The notes under the pieces: generated by a model | Seen by the model: only the letters and a program-made list of their open reading frames with translations | What the model was told of the DNA's origin: nothing | The model's database searches: none | In this document: in pieces, positions 29,447-38,494 of the stretch | How the letters are laid out: the number at the start of each line of letters is the position of its first letter | How positions within the stretch are numbered: position 1 is the stretch's first letter | Program-made: the position numbers and the translations under genes | Assembly (NCBI RefSeq): GCF_024437745.1 | Contig: NZ_JANFNY010000006.1 | Location: 17,757-81,756 of the forward strand | DNA from: Roseomonas sp. GC11 | Lineage (GTDB): Bacteria; Pseudomonadota; Alphaproteobacteria; Acetobacterales; Acetobacteraceae | Reading direction: 5' to 3' | Length of the DNA stretch: 64,000 nt

Positions 29447-29498
29447 GCCGGGCCGGACGGGACAAGAAAGGGCGGGGCAAGGGAGGACGGGGCAAGAG

Positions 29499-29516
29499 AG
29501 GGGGCGCCCGCCCCCT
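29499..29516 (+). terminator. Probable terminator hairpin after hemB
   Basis: AGGGGGC-GCCC-GCCCCCT forms a seven-pair GC stem 53 bp after hemB. Only two T follow the stem, so termination may need Rho or be partial. The bases before it are repeats of GGGGCAAGR. Confidence 0.45.
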
Positions 29517-29626
29517 TACCTTGCGGCGAACTCATCCGCCGTTCACTGGAACCCGGCGCCGCACCCGCCTAGCTCTCCCTCCTGTGCCCCGCCGACCGGC
29601 GCGGCCCTGACGGAGAAAATGCCCCG

Positions 29627-29962
29627 ATGATCCGCCGCTCCTTCCTCAAGGGGCTGGCCCTGGCCAGCCTGACGGCCACCGCGGCCTGCGCGCAGCCCAT
29701 GCCGCCGCCGCCCTATCCGCCCGGGCCGCGCCCTGCCCCCTACCCGCCCATCCCCGAGCTGCGCAGCGAGGTCCGCCCGCCACCGCCACCCTATCCGGAG
29801 CGCTTCGTCTGGCAGCCCGGCCACTGGCACTGGGACGGGCGCGAATATGCCTGGGTCGGCGGCCGCTGGATCCCCCGCCCCGAGCGCGGTGCCGAATGGA
29901 TCCATGGCCGCTGGGTCTGGGGCAACGGCGGCTGGACCTGGCTCCCCGGCCACTGGCGTTAA
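29627..29962 (+). CDS. YXWGXW repeat-containing lipoprotein
   Basis: 111-residue exported protein. The leader RRSFLKGLALASLTATAAC resembles a Tat signal ending in a lipobox-like TAAC, so the mature protein may be lipidated at Cys21. A Pro/Tyr-rich stretch is followed by Trp/Gly-rich repeats: WQPGHWHWDG, YAWVGGRWIP, WIHGRWVWGNG, WTWLPGHW. This repeat family is widespread in proteobacterial cell envelopes, with no established role. CGGAGAAA lies upstream of the start. Confidence 0.85.
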   Translation: MIRRSFLKGLALASLTATAACAQPMPPPPYPPGPRPAPYPPIPELRSEVRPPPPPYPERFVWQPGHWHWDGREYAWVGGRWIPRPERGAEWIHGRWVWGNGGWTWLPGHWR

Positions 29963-30002
29963 TTTTTTCGGGCTGCCGCCGTCGGGTGGAGAGGCGGGAC
30001 GC
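29963..30002. terminator. Degenerate family A remnant (A9)
   Basis: Starting directly after the stop codon, TTTTTTCGGGCTGCCGCCGT and a GCGGGACGC end match the variant central part of A3 and A5, but both AT-rich hairpins are missing. It lies in the convergent gap before the esterase lipoprotein gene, the standard place for this family. Confidence 0.55.
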
Positions 30003-30112
30003 AACCCTCTCCCCGCGCGGCGGTGGCCAGGGCGCCCCTCCCCCTGGGCCGGAGCGCCCCGCCTGAGTGCCGCCCCTCTCGTCCCGGCCCTGACCGGCAG
30101 CTGACAGAAGAA

Positions 30113-31231
30113 TCAGGGGCGGGAGGGGGGGATGAGGGCGGGGGCCGGGAGGGCGAAGGCGGAGCGCAGTTCGCCGGCCATGAAGCGCTGCGCCGCGCCG
30201 GCCTTGGGCAGGACCAGCGGGTCCACGCCGAAGAATTCATGGGTCACGCCCGGGAAATCCTGCCCCACCACCTGCACGCCGCTCTGTTGCAGGCGCCCGG
30301 CGAGCAGCAGGCCATCGCTGCGCAGCGGGTCGATCTCGGCGGTGATGAGGATGGCCTTGGGCAGGCCGCGCAGATCGGCCCGGCCATAGACATTCAGGCG
30401 CGGGTCCTGGAGTTCGCCCGGCAGCACGGTGGCATGGCGCAGGAACCACTGCATCATGGCGGCGTTCAGCGGCCTCGCCATGGCGTTCTGCTGGTAGGAG
30501 GGGGTGGACATGTCCGTCCCCGCCAGCGGGTAGATCAGCCCCATGGCCACCGGCAGCGGCGTGCGGCCCTCACGCGCCGCCATGGCGACGTTGATCGCCA
30601 GATTGCCGCCCGCGCTCTCCCCCACCACCGCCACGCGGGTGAGGTCGGCGCCGAACTGCGCGGCGTTCTGCAAGGCCCAGACATAGGCCGCATAGGCATC
30701 CTGGTGCGCGGCGGGGAAGCGCGCCTCGGGCGCCTGGCGGTAATGCACGGACAGCACCATGGCCTGCGCCTCGGCCGCCAGGGCGCGGGCGGAGGCGTCA
30801 TAGGCATCGAGCGAGCCGATCACGAAGCCGCCGCCGTGGTAGTAGACGATCAGCGGCAGCAGCGGGCGCGGCGCGTCGCCGGCGCGCAGCGGCGGCACCG
30901 GGCTGTAGAGCCGCGCCGGCAGCGGGCCGCCCAGGCCGGGGATCTCGATATCCCGCACCAGCGGCAGCGGGCGCGGCAGGGCCGGGCGGCCCAGCGCGCG
31001 CTGCCGCTGCGCCACCGCATCGGCCAGGGTGGGCTGCAACCGCGCCTCCTCCGGCCGCAGCGTCTCGACCGGCCGCGGGTTCAGCGCCTGGAGGCTCTCC
31101 AGCAGGGCGCGCATCTCCGGGTCCGCGCGGCCGGTCGGGTCGGCGGGCGGCAGGGGCTCGGGCGCGGTGGCGCAGGCGGCCAGCAGGCCGGGCAGCAGCA
31201 TCAGGCCGGCGCGGCGGGACATGGACAGCAT
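30113..31231 (-). CDS. Alpha/beta hydrolase lipoprotein (hormone-sensitive lipase family)
   Basis: 372-residue secreted esterase-like protein. The leader MSRRAGLMLLPGLLAAC ends in a lipobox, so it is probably membrane-anchored. The HSL-family oxyanion motif YHGGGFVIGS and nucleophile elbow GESAGGN are intact, with the Asp in AEIDPLRSDG and His in VTHEFFG completing the triad. ATG at 31231 has GGAGGAG eight bases upstream. Natural substrate unknown; no neighbour gives a clue. Confidence 0.9.
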   Translation of the reverse strand: MLSMSRRAGLMLLPGLLAACATAPEPLPPADPTGRADPEMRALLESLQALNPRPVETLRPEEARLQPTLADAVAQRQRALGRPALPRPLPLVRDIEIPGLGGPLPARLYSPVPPLRAGDAPRPLLPLIVYYHGGGFVIGSLDAYDASARALAAEAQAMVLSVHYRQAPEARFPAAHQDAYAAYVWALQNAAQFGADLTRVAVVGESAGGNLAINVAMAAREGRTPLPVAMGLIYPLAGTDMSTPSYQQNAMARPLNAAMMQWFLRHATVLPGELQDPRLNVYGRADLRGLPKAILITAEIDPLRSDGLLLAGRLQQSGVQVVGQDFPGVTHEFFGVDPLVLPKAGAAQRFMAGELRSAFALPAPALIPPSRP

Positions 31232-31605
31232 GGCGGCATCTCCTCCAGGGCCCGCCATCAGCGGCGGGCGGCGCCGGGGAAACACGGACTTCGCCTTGCC
31301 GGTTGCGCGCCCGGGGGCGGGAGGCGCCCACGGAAGGCGGGGTCCGGGGGGACCCTGTCCCCCCGGCGGGGTCAGGGGCGGAGCCCCTGGCCGAGAAACG
31401 CGCCCCACCCCCGCGCCGGGGCCTGGCCGCAGCCGGCGAATTCGGCGCGTTCCACCCTGGAGTGGCGGACCATGCGGCGGACGGTATCGGCGGTGAGCAG
31501 CGCCCCGCAGCAGGACCGGAGAGGAAGGGTTGCCGCCGGGCCGCCCGCATCGCATGGTCGCGCCCCCTGATCGCCAGCCCGATCGCCCGCTGCGGGAGAA
31601 GACCC
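31232..31605. other. Divergent 374-bp gap with two hairpins (family D)
   Basis: Between the divergent esterase and aldehyde dehydrogenase genes. It contains CCGGGGGGAC-CCT-GTCCCCCCGG (31344-31366) and CAGGGGC-GGA-GCCCCTG (31373-31389), which resemble the GC-rich palindromes common between Rhodospirillales genes. I see no convincing ORF and no clear -35/-10 pair in the remainder. Confidence 0.6.
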
Positions 31606-33135
31606 ATGCTCGACCATCCGGCCACCACCACCCTTCCTGAGGCACCCCCTGAGGCGCCCTGCCTGGATCCCTTCGCCCTGGCGCGGGCGCTCTCCGGCGC
31701 GCATCTGATCGGCGGCCGGCTGGTGCCGGCGCGCGCGGGCAAGGTCTTCCCCGTGGTGAACCCCGCCACCGGCGCGGTGGTGGCCGAGGCCGCCGATGGC
31801 GACGCCGCCGATGTCGAGGCCGCCGTCAGCGAGGCCGCCACCGCCCAGAAGGCCTGGGCGAAGGTGCCGGCGCGCAGGCGCGGCGCGCTGGTGGCGCAGG
31901 CCGCGGCGCTGATCCGCACCCATGTCGAGGAGCTCGCCCGCCTCGTGGCCCTCGAGACCGGCAAGGCGCTGCGCACGGAAAGCCGTGTGGAGGCCAACAA
32001 CGTCGCCGACATCTTCGACTTCTTCGCCGGCCTCGGCGGCGAGCTGAAGGGCGAGAGCGTGCCCTTCGGCCCGGAGGTGCTGAACATCACCGTGCGCGAG
32101 CCGCTCGGCGTCGTCGGCGCCATCATCCCGTGGAACATCCCGATGATGCTGCTGGCGCTGAAGGTGGCGCCCGCCCTGGTCGCCGGCAACAGCGTGGTGG
32201 TGAAGTCGGCCGAGGAGGCGCCGCTGGCCGTGCTGCGCATCGCCGAGCTGATGAACCGCGTGCTGCCGCCCGGCGTCTTCAACCTGCTCTCCGGCCAGGG
32301 GCCGGAATGCGGCGCGCCGCTCGTCGCCCACCCGCTGGTGCGGAAGGTGACCTTCACCGGCAGCGTCGAGACCGGCAAGATCATCGCCCGCACGGCGGCG
32401 GACAAGCTCATCCCCGTCACGCTCGAACTCGGCGGCAAGTCGCCGATGATCGTCTTCGCCGACTGCGATTTCGAGAAGACGGTGCAGGGCGCGCTGACCT
32501 CGATGCGCTTCACCCGCCAGGGGCAGAGCTGCACCGCCGCCAGCCGCATCTTCGTCGAGCGCCCGATCTTCGAGGCATTCGTGGCCGAGATGGCGAAGCG
32601 CGTGGACGCCCTGGTGATGGGCGACCCGCTGGATGAGAAGACCGATATCGGCACCATCATCTCCCCCGGCCAGTTCGAGAAGGTGCGCGCCTTCATCGCC
32701 GAGGGCCGCGCGACGGCCGGCGCCGAGGGCCGCGCCTGCTCCGCCCTGCCGGCCGACCCGGCACTGCGGAAGGGGCTGTTCATCCAGCCGCACATCTTCA
32801 CCGGGCTGACGAAGGAGAGCCGGCTGGTGCGCGAGGAGATCTTCGGCCCCGTCACCTGCGTCTTCCCCTTCGACGACGCGGAGGCCGTGCTGGCGGAGGC
32901 GAACGACACCGAATTCGGCCTCGCCGCCAGCGTCTGGACCAACAACCTGAAGATCGCCCTCACCTTCGCCCACCGCATCGAGGCCGGGCTGGTGCAGGTG
33001 AACCAGAACCTCGTGGTGCAGCCCAACCTCTCCTATGGCGGGGTGAAGAATTCGGGGCTTGGCAAGGAAGCCAGCCTTGAATCCATGCTGGAACATTTCA
33101 CCCATAAAAAGACAATCATGGTAAACATGGCCTGA
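31606..33135 (+). CDS. Aldehyde dehydrogenase
   Basis: 509-residue NAD(P)-dependent aldehyde dehydrogenase. Catalytic Glu274 lies in LELGGKSP and catalytic Cys309 in GQSCTAASR; cofactor motifs IPWNIPMM and FTGSVETGK are intact. The substrate is not predictable from these motifs. The first 25 residues are a non-conserved extension. GGGAGAA precedes ATG 31606. It stands alone, 85 bp before a histidine kinase gene transcribed the same way. Confidence 0.93.
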   Translation: MLDHPATTTLPEAPPEAPCLDPFALARALSGAHLIGGRLVPARAGKVFPVVNPATGAVVAEAADGDAADVEAAVSEAATAQKAWAKVPARRRGALVAQAAALIRTHVEELARLVALETGKALRTESRVEANNVADIFDFFAGLGGELKGESVPFGPEVLNITVREPLGVVGAIIPWNIPMMLLALKVAPALVAGNSVVVKSAEEAPLAVLRIAELMNRVLPPGVFNLLSGQGPECGAPLVAHPLVRKVTFTGSVETGKIIARTAADKLIPVTLELGGKSPMIVFADCDFEKTVQGALTSMRFTRQGQSCTAASRIFVERPIFEAFVAEMAKRVDALVMGDPLDEKTDIGTIISPGQFEKVRAFIAEGRATAGAEGRACSALPADPALRKGLFIQPHIFTGLTKESRLVREEIFGPVTCVFPFDDAEAVLAEANDTEFGLAASVWTNNLKIALTFAHRIEAGLVQVNQNLVVQPNLSYGGVKNSGLGKEASLESMLEHFTHKKTIMVNMA

Positions 33136-33220
33136 GGCCGGGAATCGAACCGGTCCGTTTTCCGGGGGGCGGCCCGCGCGCGGCCGCCCCGCCGGCCTGG
33201 AGGCGGAGGCACAGTCACGG

Positions 33221-35593
33221 ATGAGGGCAGGCCCGGGCAGCATGGGGCGCGCGGCGGCCGCGCCGCACGCGGCCCCCTCCGTGCTGCCTCCCGCCGCATT
33301 GCCGGCCCCGCACGAGCCACGCCCCGCCCCGCGCTTCCGCATCCACCTGCTGCGGCTGGTGGTGGTGGCCCTCCTGCCGCTGGTGCTGCTCTCCGGCGCG
33401 CTGGCGCTGTGGACGGCGCAGGCCCAGCGTGCCGAGGTGCTGCGCGGCATGGCGCAGACGGCCCATGCGCTGCAGATCGCCATCGACCGCGAGCTGCGCA
33501 CCGGCATGGTGACGCTGGAGGCCCTGGCCGGCATGCCCGGCCTCGACGCGCTGCTGGAGCCGGGTGCGCCGGAGGAGGAGGGGGCGGCCTTCCAAGCCCG
33601 CGCCAGCGCCATGGCCGAGCGCCCGCCCGGGGCGATGCGCAATTTCGCGCTGATCCGCCTGGGCCCGGCGGGGGAGCCGCTGGAACAGGTGATGAGCACC
33701 TTCGGCCCGCCCGGCATGCGCCGCACCCTGCCGACGCGGATAGAACATCCGCCGCGCCCCGGCCTGCCGCTGCCGGACGCGAAGACGGTGTGGCTGGAAA
33801 TGATTCATGGCGGGCGGGCGCGCGTCTCCGACCTCTACCGCAACAACCAGGACCAGCCCTGGCGCTTCGCCATCACCCTGCCGATCGAGCGCGAGGGGCG
33901 GCCGGTGGCGCTGCTGATCGCCGCGCTGTGGCCGGAGCGCATCACCGCCATCCTGGAGGAGCACCGCCCGCCCCCCGGCTGGCATGCCACGGTGGTGGAC
34001 CGGGGCGGCATCATCCTCGCCCGCTCCAGCGACACGGCGGCGTGGCTGGCCCTGCCGGCGCCAGCGCCGGTGCGCGCGTTCCAGGGCGAGCCGGAGCGGC
34101 GCGAGGCGGTGCTGTTCATGCCCGAGGCGCCGACGGGCGCCAGCTATGCCGCGCTGCGCCGCCTGGAGCAGGTGCCCTGGGCCCTGGCCTATGCCGCCCC
34201 GGCCGCCAGCGTGGACGGGCCGCGATGGCGCACCCTGGCGCTGGCGGCGGCGGCGGGGGTGCTGGCGCTCGGCCTCGCCGCGCTGGCGGCGCTGGTGCTC
34301 GGCCGCCGCCTGGGGCGGGAGGTGGAAGGGCTGGGGCGCGATGCCGCGGCCGTCGCCCTCTCCGAGGCGCCGCCCCGCCCGCGCCCGGCGGCGATGGTGC
34401 GGGAGGTGGCGGAGGCGCGGGCCAGCCTGCACCGGGTGGGCCAGGCCCTGCACCAGCGCGCCGGGGCCAAGCGGGAGAGCGAGGCGCGCCAGGCCCTGCT
34501 GATGCGGGAGGTGGACCACCGCGCCAAGAACGCGCTGGCGGTGGCGCTGTCGCTGGTGCGGCTGGCCCCGCGCGACGTGACGCCGGAGCTGTTCGCCGCC
34601 ACCGCCGAGGGGCGGCTGGCCGCCATGGCGCGCGCCCATTCCCTGCTGGCGCAGGAGGCGTGGGAGGGTGCCGCGCTGCGCGCCGTGGCGGAGGGCGAGC
34701 TGGCCGCCCATGCCGGCCGCGTGGTGATGGAGGGGCCGGAGCTGCGGCTGGAGGCCACGGCGGTGCAGCCGCTGGCCATGCTGCTGCACGAGCTGGCCAC
34801 CAATGCCGCCAAGTATGGCGCGCTGAGCCAGCCGGAGGGGAAGGTCTGCCTGGCCTGGGAGGGGCTGCCCGATGGCGGGTTGCGGCTGCGCTGGGCGGAG
34901 AGCGGCGGCCCGCCGCTGGAGGGGCCGCCGGTGCGGCGCAATTTCGGCAGCCGCCTGGTGCGGCAGCTGGCGGAGCGGCAGCTGGGCGGGCGGCTGACGC
35001 TGGAATGGCCGCGGGAGGGGCTGCGCGTCACGCTGCGCCTGCCGCCGCGCGGGGCCGGGCCGGCCGCGGGCCCGTCCGGCGGGATGGGCGGCTGGCCGAG
35101 CCATGGGCCAAGCCATGGGCCCGGCCAGGGGCCCGGACAGGAGCCCGGACAGGGGCCAAGCCATGGGCCGGGAGGCGGCATCGGCGGCGGATGGTCCCCC
35201 GCCACCGGCATGGCGCGCGGTGAGGCCGGCTGGGGCGCAGCACCCCGCCTGCTGCTGCTGGCCACCTCCCCCGCCCTGGTGCGCGACATGTCGGCCCTGG
35301 CGGCGGAGGGCGGGCTGCTGCTGCTCGGCCCCGTGCGCGAGCCGGGCGAGGCCCAGGGCTGGCTCAGCGCCGGCATCGCCGCCGCGGTGATGGAGGTGCC
35401 CGGCCCCGCCGAGCCCTTCTTCCCGCTGGCGGACCGGCTGACCGAGCGGGGCGTGCCCTGCATCTTCATCGCCGGGCCGGGCGCGGCGGAGGCGCTGTCC
35501 GGCCGGGCCGCCGCCGTGCTGCGCCCGCCCTGCGGCCGGGGGGAGATCTCCGCCGCCATCGCCGCCGCCCTGGCCCGCCCGGCCCAGGCCTGA
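33221..35593 (+). CDS. HWE-family sensor histidine kinase with degenerate C-terminal receiver
   Basis: 790 residues. A first membrane helix at about 42-65 and a second at about 345-365 flank a large periplasmic sensor region. The HWE kinase core follows: phospho-acceptor EVDHRAKNALAV, the N-box LHELATNAAKYGALS and the WxE feature in LRWAESGG. A GPSHGPGQ-type low-complexity linker (about 625-655) leads to a receiver-like domain in which the acidic pair, phospho-Asp (replaced by Glu in AVMEVPG), Thr and Lys are all substituted. The kinase should autophosphorylate; the tail probably only regulates or docks. No response regulator is next to it. ATG 33242 is an alternative start. Confidence 0.88.
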   Translation: MRAGPGSMGRAAAAPHAAPSVLPPAALPAPHEPRPAPRFRIHLLRLVVVALLPLVLLSGALALWTAQAQRAEVLRGMAQTAHALQIAIDRELRTGMVTLEALAGMPGLDALLEPGAPEEEGAAFQARASAMAERPPGAMRNFALIRLGPAGEPLEQVMSTFGPPGMRRTLPTRIEHPPRPGLPLPDAKTVWLEMIHGGRARVSDLYRNNQDQPWRFAITLPIEREGRPVALLIAALWPERITAILEEHRPPPGWHATVVDRGGIILARSSDTAAWLALPAPAPVRAFQGEPERREAVLFMPEAPTGASYAALRRLEQVPWALAYAAPAASVDGPRWRTLALAAAAGVLALGLAALAALVLGRRLGREVEGLGRDAAAVALSEAPPRPRPAAMVREVAEARASLHRVGQALHQRAGAKRESEARQALLMREVDHRAKNALAVALSLVRLAPRDVTPELFAATAEGRLAAMARAHSLLAQEAWEGAALRAVAEGELAAHAGRVVMEGPELRLEATAVQPLAMLLHELATNAAKYGALSQPEGKVCLAWEGLPDGGLRLRWAESGGPPLEGPPVRRNFGSRLVRQLAERQLGGRLTLEWPREGLRVTLRLPPRGAGPAAGPSGGMGGWPSHGPSHGPGQGPGQEPGQGPSHGPGGGIGGGWSPATGMARGEAGWGAAPRLLLLATSPALVRDMSALAAEGGLLLLGPVREPGEAQGWLSAGIAAAVMEVPGPAEPFFPLADRLTERGVPCIFIAGPGAAEALSGRAAAVLRPPCGRGEISAAIAAALARPAQA

Positions 35594-35678
35594 GGCAGGG
35601 CCACCCCCGCCTGGGCTCTCTCCTGCCTGGGCGGCCCCCGGTTCAAAAGCGGCGCGCGGCGTGGCAGTTTGGCGGCCC

Positions 35679-36974
35679 ATGCCCCGTCTCCTCGCCCGCC
35701 TCCTCCCCGCGATCGCGCTCAACGACCGCCGCTTCCTGATCATGCTGGCCCTCGGCTTCTCCGCCGGGGTGCCGCTGCCGCTCACCGCCTTCGTGCTGCG
35801 GCAATGGATGTCCGAATCCGGCCTCTCGCTCACCGCCATCGGCATGACGACGATGATCGGCCTGTCCTATTCGCTGAAATTCCTGTGGTCGCCGCTGATC
35901 GACCACGCGGCGCCGCCCTTCTTCCGGCGGCTCGGGCGGCGGCGCGGCTGGCTGGCCAGCATCCAGCCGCCGCTCGCCCTGGCCATCCTGGCGATGGGCC
36001 TCACCAACCCGGCGGTGGCGCCCGAGGCCACCGTGGCCGTCGCCATCCTGGTCGCCTTCCTCTCCGCCAGCCAGGATATCGTCATCGACGCCTACCGCAT
36101 CGAATTGCTGGAGGAGCAGGAACAGGGGCTCGGCCTCGCCTATTACGTCTGGGGCTATCGCGGCGCGATGCTGGCGGCCAGCGGCGGCGGGCTGACCGTC
36201 GCCGAATATGCCGGCTGGACGGCGACCTTCGCCTATTGCGCGGCGCTGATCGGCGTGGGCCTCGCCGCCACCCTGGCGGGGCGGGAGCCGGCGGCGCCCG
36301 CCATGGCGCCCCTGGCGCCCACCGGCTGGTCCGCCCGGCTGCGCGCGGCGGTGGTGGACCCCTTCGCCGATTTCATGCGGCGGCCCTACTGGCTCGGCAT
36401 CCTGCTCTTCATCGCCCTGTTCAAGCTGGGCGAGGCCATGGCCGGGGTGATGCCGGCACCCTTCTACCGCGAGCTGGGCTTCAGCCGCGCCGAGGTGGCG
36501 CAGGTCGTCGGCGTCTTCGGCCTCTTCGCCACGCTGCTCGGCGCGCTGGCCGGGGGCTGGCTGGTGGCGCGCATCGGCACGGCGCGCGCCCTGGTCATCA
36601 CCGGGCTGGGGCAGATGCTCTCCAACCTGATGTATGTCGCCCTCGCCCAGGCCGGGCATGACGTGCCCATGCTCTGGCTCCAGGTCGGCATCGAGAACGC
36701 GACGGACGGGCTGGCGGATGCCGCCTTCGTCACCTACCTCTCCAGCCTCACCCGCCGGGCCTTCACGGCGACGCAGTATGCGCTGCTCTCCTCGCTGGCG
36801 GCGGTGCCGCTGCGCACCATCGGCGGCGCCTCCGGCACGCTGGCCGAGGCGCTGGGCTGGCCCGACTTCTTCCTGCTGACCACCGCCGCCGCCCTGCCGG
36901 CCATGGGGATCATGCTCTACCTGCTGGCCCGGCTGCCGCCGGCGCCGGCCGACGCCCGAGGCCCGAAAGAATGA
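35679..36974 (+). CDS. AmpG-like MFS permease
   Basis: 431-residue integral membrane protein with about twelve helices. FSAGVPLPLTAFVLRQWM, the SLKFLWSPLID motif and SASQDIVIDAYRIE are shared with AmpG-type muropeptide permeases, which import anhydromuropeptides for wall recycling. Start ATG 35679 is preferred over GTG 35661. Overlaps the next small gene by ATGA. Other sugar or siderophore substrates remain possible. Confidence 0.85.
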   Translation: MPRLLARLLPAIALNDRRFLIMLALGFSAGVPLPLTAFVLRQWMSESGLSLTAIGMTTMIGLSYSLKFLWSPLIDHAAPPFFRRLGRRRGWLASIQPPLALAILAMGLTNPAVAPEATVAVAILVAFLSASQDIVIDAYRIELLEEQEQGLGLAYYVWGYRGAMLAASGGGLTVAEYAGWTATFAYCAALIGVGLAATLAGREPAAPAMAPLAPTGWSARLRAAVVDPFADFMRRPYWLGILLFIALFKLGEAMAGVMPAPFYRELGFSRAEVAQVVGVFGLFATLLGALAGGWLVARIGTARALVITGLGQMLSNLMYVALAQAGHDVPMLWLQVGIENATDGLADAAFVTYLSSLTRRAFTATQYALLSSLAAVPLRTIGGASGTLAEALGWPDFFLLTTAAALPAMGIMLYLLARLPPAPADARGPKE

Positions 36975-37396
36975 CGATGCCCTCCTCCCCCGCGCCGCGC
37001 CGCGCCCCCGCTGCCCAGGCCCCGCACAGGCAGCTGGCCGCCGCCCTGGCGGGGCTGCACCGCACCCTGCTGAACGCCCAGGCCATCGGCCACCCGGCGG
37101 CGCAGAACCCCTATGCGCTGCTCCAGGCGGTGATGCATGACCCGGCCTTCGCCTGGCTGCGCGCCTTCAGCGACCTGATGGTGAAGATCGACGAGGCCGG
37201 GGCCAAGGGCGCCACCCCCTCGCCCGAGGCGATGCAGGGTTTTCTCCTGGCGGCCACCGCCCTGGCCGAGGGCGGCGCCGAGGCGCCCGAGGCCCATGTG
37301 AAGCTGCGCGGCTTCCTGCTGCGGCGCGAGGTCGCCACCGCCCATGCGGCCCTGCGCGAGACCCTGGCCCAGCTGCGCGCCAGCCACGGGCAGTAA
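36971..37396 (+). CDS. Conserved-looking hypothetical protein
   Basis: 141 residues, soluble and mostly helical, with no leader and no motif I recognise. The core HRQLAAALAGLHRTLLNAQ, NPYALLQAVMHDPAFAWLRAF and DLMVKIDEA looks like a helical bundle with well-spaced leucines. The ATGA overlap with the AmpG-like gene implies a shared operon. The gene ends 12 bp before a family B cluster. Confidence 0.7.
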   Translation: MTMPSSPAPRRAPAAQAPHRQLAAALAGLHRTLLNAQAIGHPAAQNPYALLQAVMHDPAFAWLRAFSDLMVKIDEAGAKGATPSPEAMQGFLLAATALAEGGAEAPEAHVKLRGFLLRREVATAHAALRETLAQLRASHGQ

Positions 37397-37407
37397 GGGA
37401 AGGCCAT

Positions 37408-37579
37408 GAGAGGGGCTTTGCCCCTCTCTGCACCTGCGCGGCAGTGCCGCGCAGCCACCAAAGGCCTGAGGCCTTTGGAAACCCATCCGTTGGTTTCCAA
37501 CTGAAGGCGGGTGCAGGGGATCCTATCCCCTGCCCAGGGGAAAGAATGGGGGGAGTTTGAGGGGGCAAAGCCCCCTCAA
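37408..37579. repeat. Family B palindrome cluster (B2), fullest copy
   Basis: Five to six hairpins in a row between convergent genes: GAGAGGGGC/GCCCCTCTC (37408-37428), CTGCGCGGCA/TGCCGCGCAG (37434-37454), CCAAAGGCC/GGCCTTTGG (37458-37478), GGAAACC/GGTTTCC (37477-37498), GCAGGGGAT/ATCCCCTGC (37513-37533) and TTGAGGGGGC/GCCCCCTCAA (37557-37579). No T-run follows the stems, unlike family A. Confidence 0.85.
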
Positions 37580-37582
37580 GGC

Positions 37583-38494
37583 TCAACCGAGCAGGAAGCG
37601 CATCCCCTCCCGCGTCGCGGGGGCCACCACGGAGCCATGCGTCTCCCCCTCGAAGACGCGGAAGGCGAGGTCCGGCGCCTCCTCCCCCAGGGCGGCGAGG
37701 CGCCCGGTCATCTCCTGCGCGCGGCTGACCATGCGGTTCTGCGCCAGGCGGGCGCGGCGCTCGGGCGTCAGGCCCGGGCGGTCGAGGGGGGGTTCCTCCT
37801 CGCTGCCGGCGCAGAGAAACAGGCGGCGATGGCGGGTGCCGGGCGGCGGCGCGGCCAGGAAAGGTTCCGCCGTGCGCAGCAGCGTCCCCTGGTTCCACCA
37901 GATGGAGGGGCTGGCCGCCACCCCCGCCCAGAGCCAGTCCGGCCGGCTGAAAAAGGCGTAGAGCACGCAGAGCCCGCCATAGGAATGGCCCAGCATGGCC
38001 AGCCGCCCGGCATCGACCGGATGGCGGCGGGCGATGGCGGGCTGGATCTCGTGGCGCAGCACGTCCAGGAAAAGCTCCGCCCCGCCGAAGCCGTGCGGCG
38101 CATCGGCGGCGGGGGGCGTGTAGTCGCGGTTCCGCCCGCCGGGGTCGCGCGGCGGCTCCTCCGGGTAGCCGAGGCCGGCCAGCACCGCCGGGCCCGGCCG
38201 CCCGCCCGCCGGCTGGCGCAGGGCCTCGACCGCCAGGGGGAAGGTGGCCGGCCCGTCGAGCAGGAAGACCAGCGGCCAACCCGCGGAGGGCGGTGGCCCC
38301 TCCGGCCAGGCGAGCTGGATGCGGTGATGCGCCTCCGGCTGGCGCGGGCTGCGCCAGGACCAGAGCGCGCTGCGCGGCAGGCCGGGAATGGGCCCCATCT
38401 CCCGCAGCCCGGCTTCCGGGGCGGGCGTGGCCAGCCCGCGGCCGCACAGCCCGGCGCCGAGCGCGGCGCCGAGCAGCGCGCGGCGCCTCACCAC
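37583..38494 (-). CDS. Esterase, probable ferric-siderophore hydrolase (Fes/IroE-like)
   Basis: 303-residue alpha/beta hydrolase with a short leader (RRRALLGAALGAGLCG). VFLLDGPATF and the nucleophile motif LGHSYGGL match the enterochelin esterase-like fold; the His is in GETHGS. Its GTG start overlaps the stop of the TonB receptor gene, so both are made together, which points to siderophore-ester cleavage after uptake. GTG at 38491 is an equally possible start. The leader suggests a periplasmic location. Confidence 0.82.
   Translation of the reverse strand: MVRRRALLGAALGAGLCGRGLATPAPEAGLREMGPIPGLPRSALWSWRSPRQPEAHHRIQLAWPEGPPPSAGWPLVFLLDGPATFPLAVEALRQPAGGRPGPAVLAGLGYPEEPPRDPGGRNRDYTPPAADAPHGFGGAELFLDVLRHEIQPAIARRHPVDAGRLAMLGHSYGGLCVLYAFFSRPDWLWAGVAASPSIWWNQGTLLRTAEPFLAAPPPGTRHRRLFLCAGSEEEPPLDRPGLTPERRARLAQNRMVSRAQEMTGRLAALGEEAPDLAFRVFEGETHGSVVAPATREGMRFLLG

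Noticed and set aside
30798-33026. Very long antisense frames across the aldehyde dehydrogenase and kinase genes
   Set aside because: They are shadows of genes with clear catalytic motifs and have no plausible starts or domains of their own.
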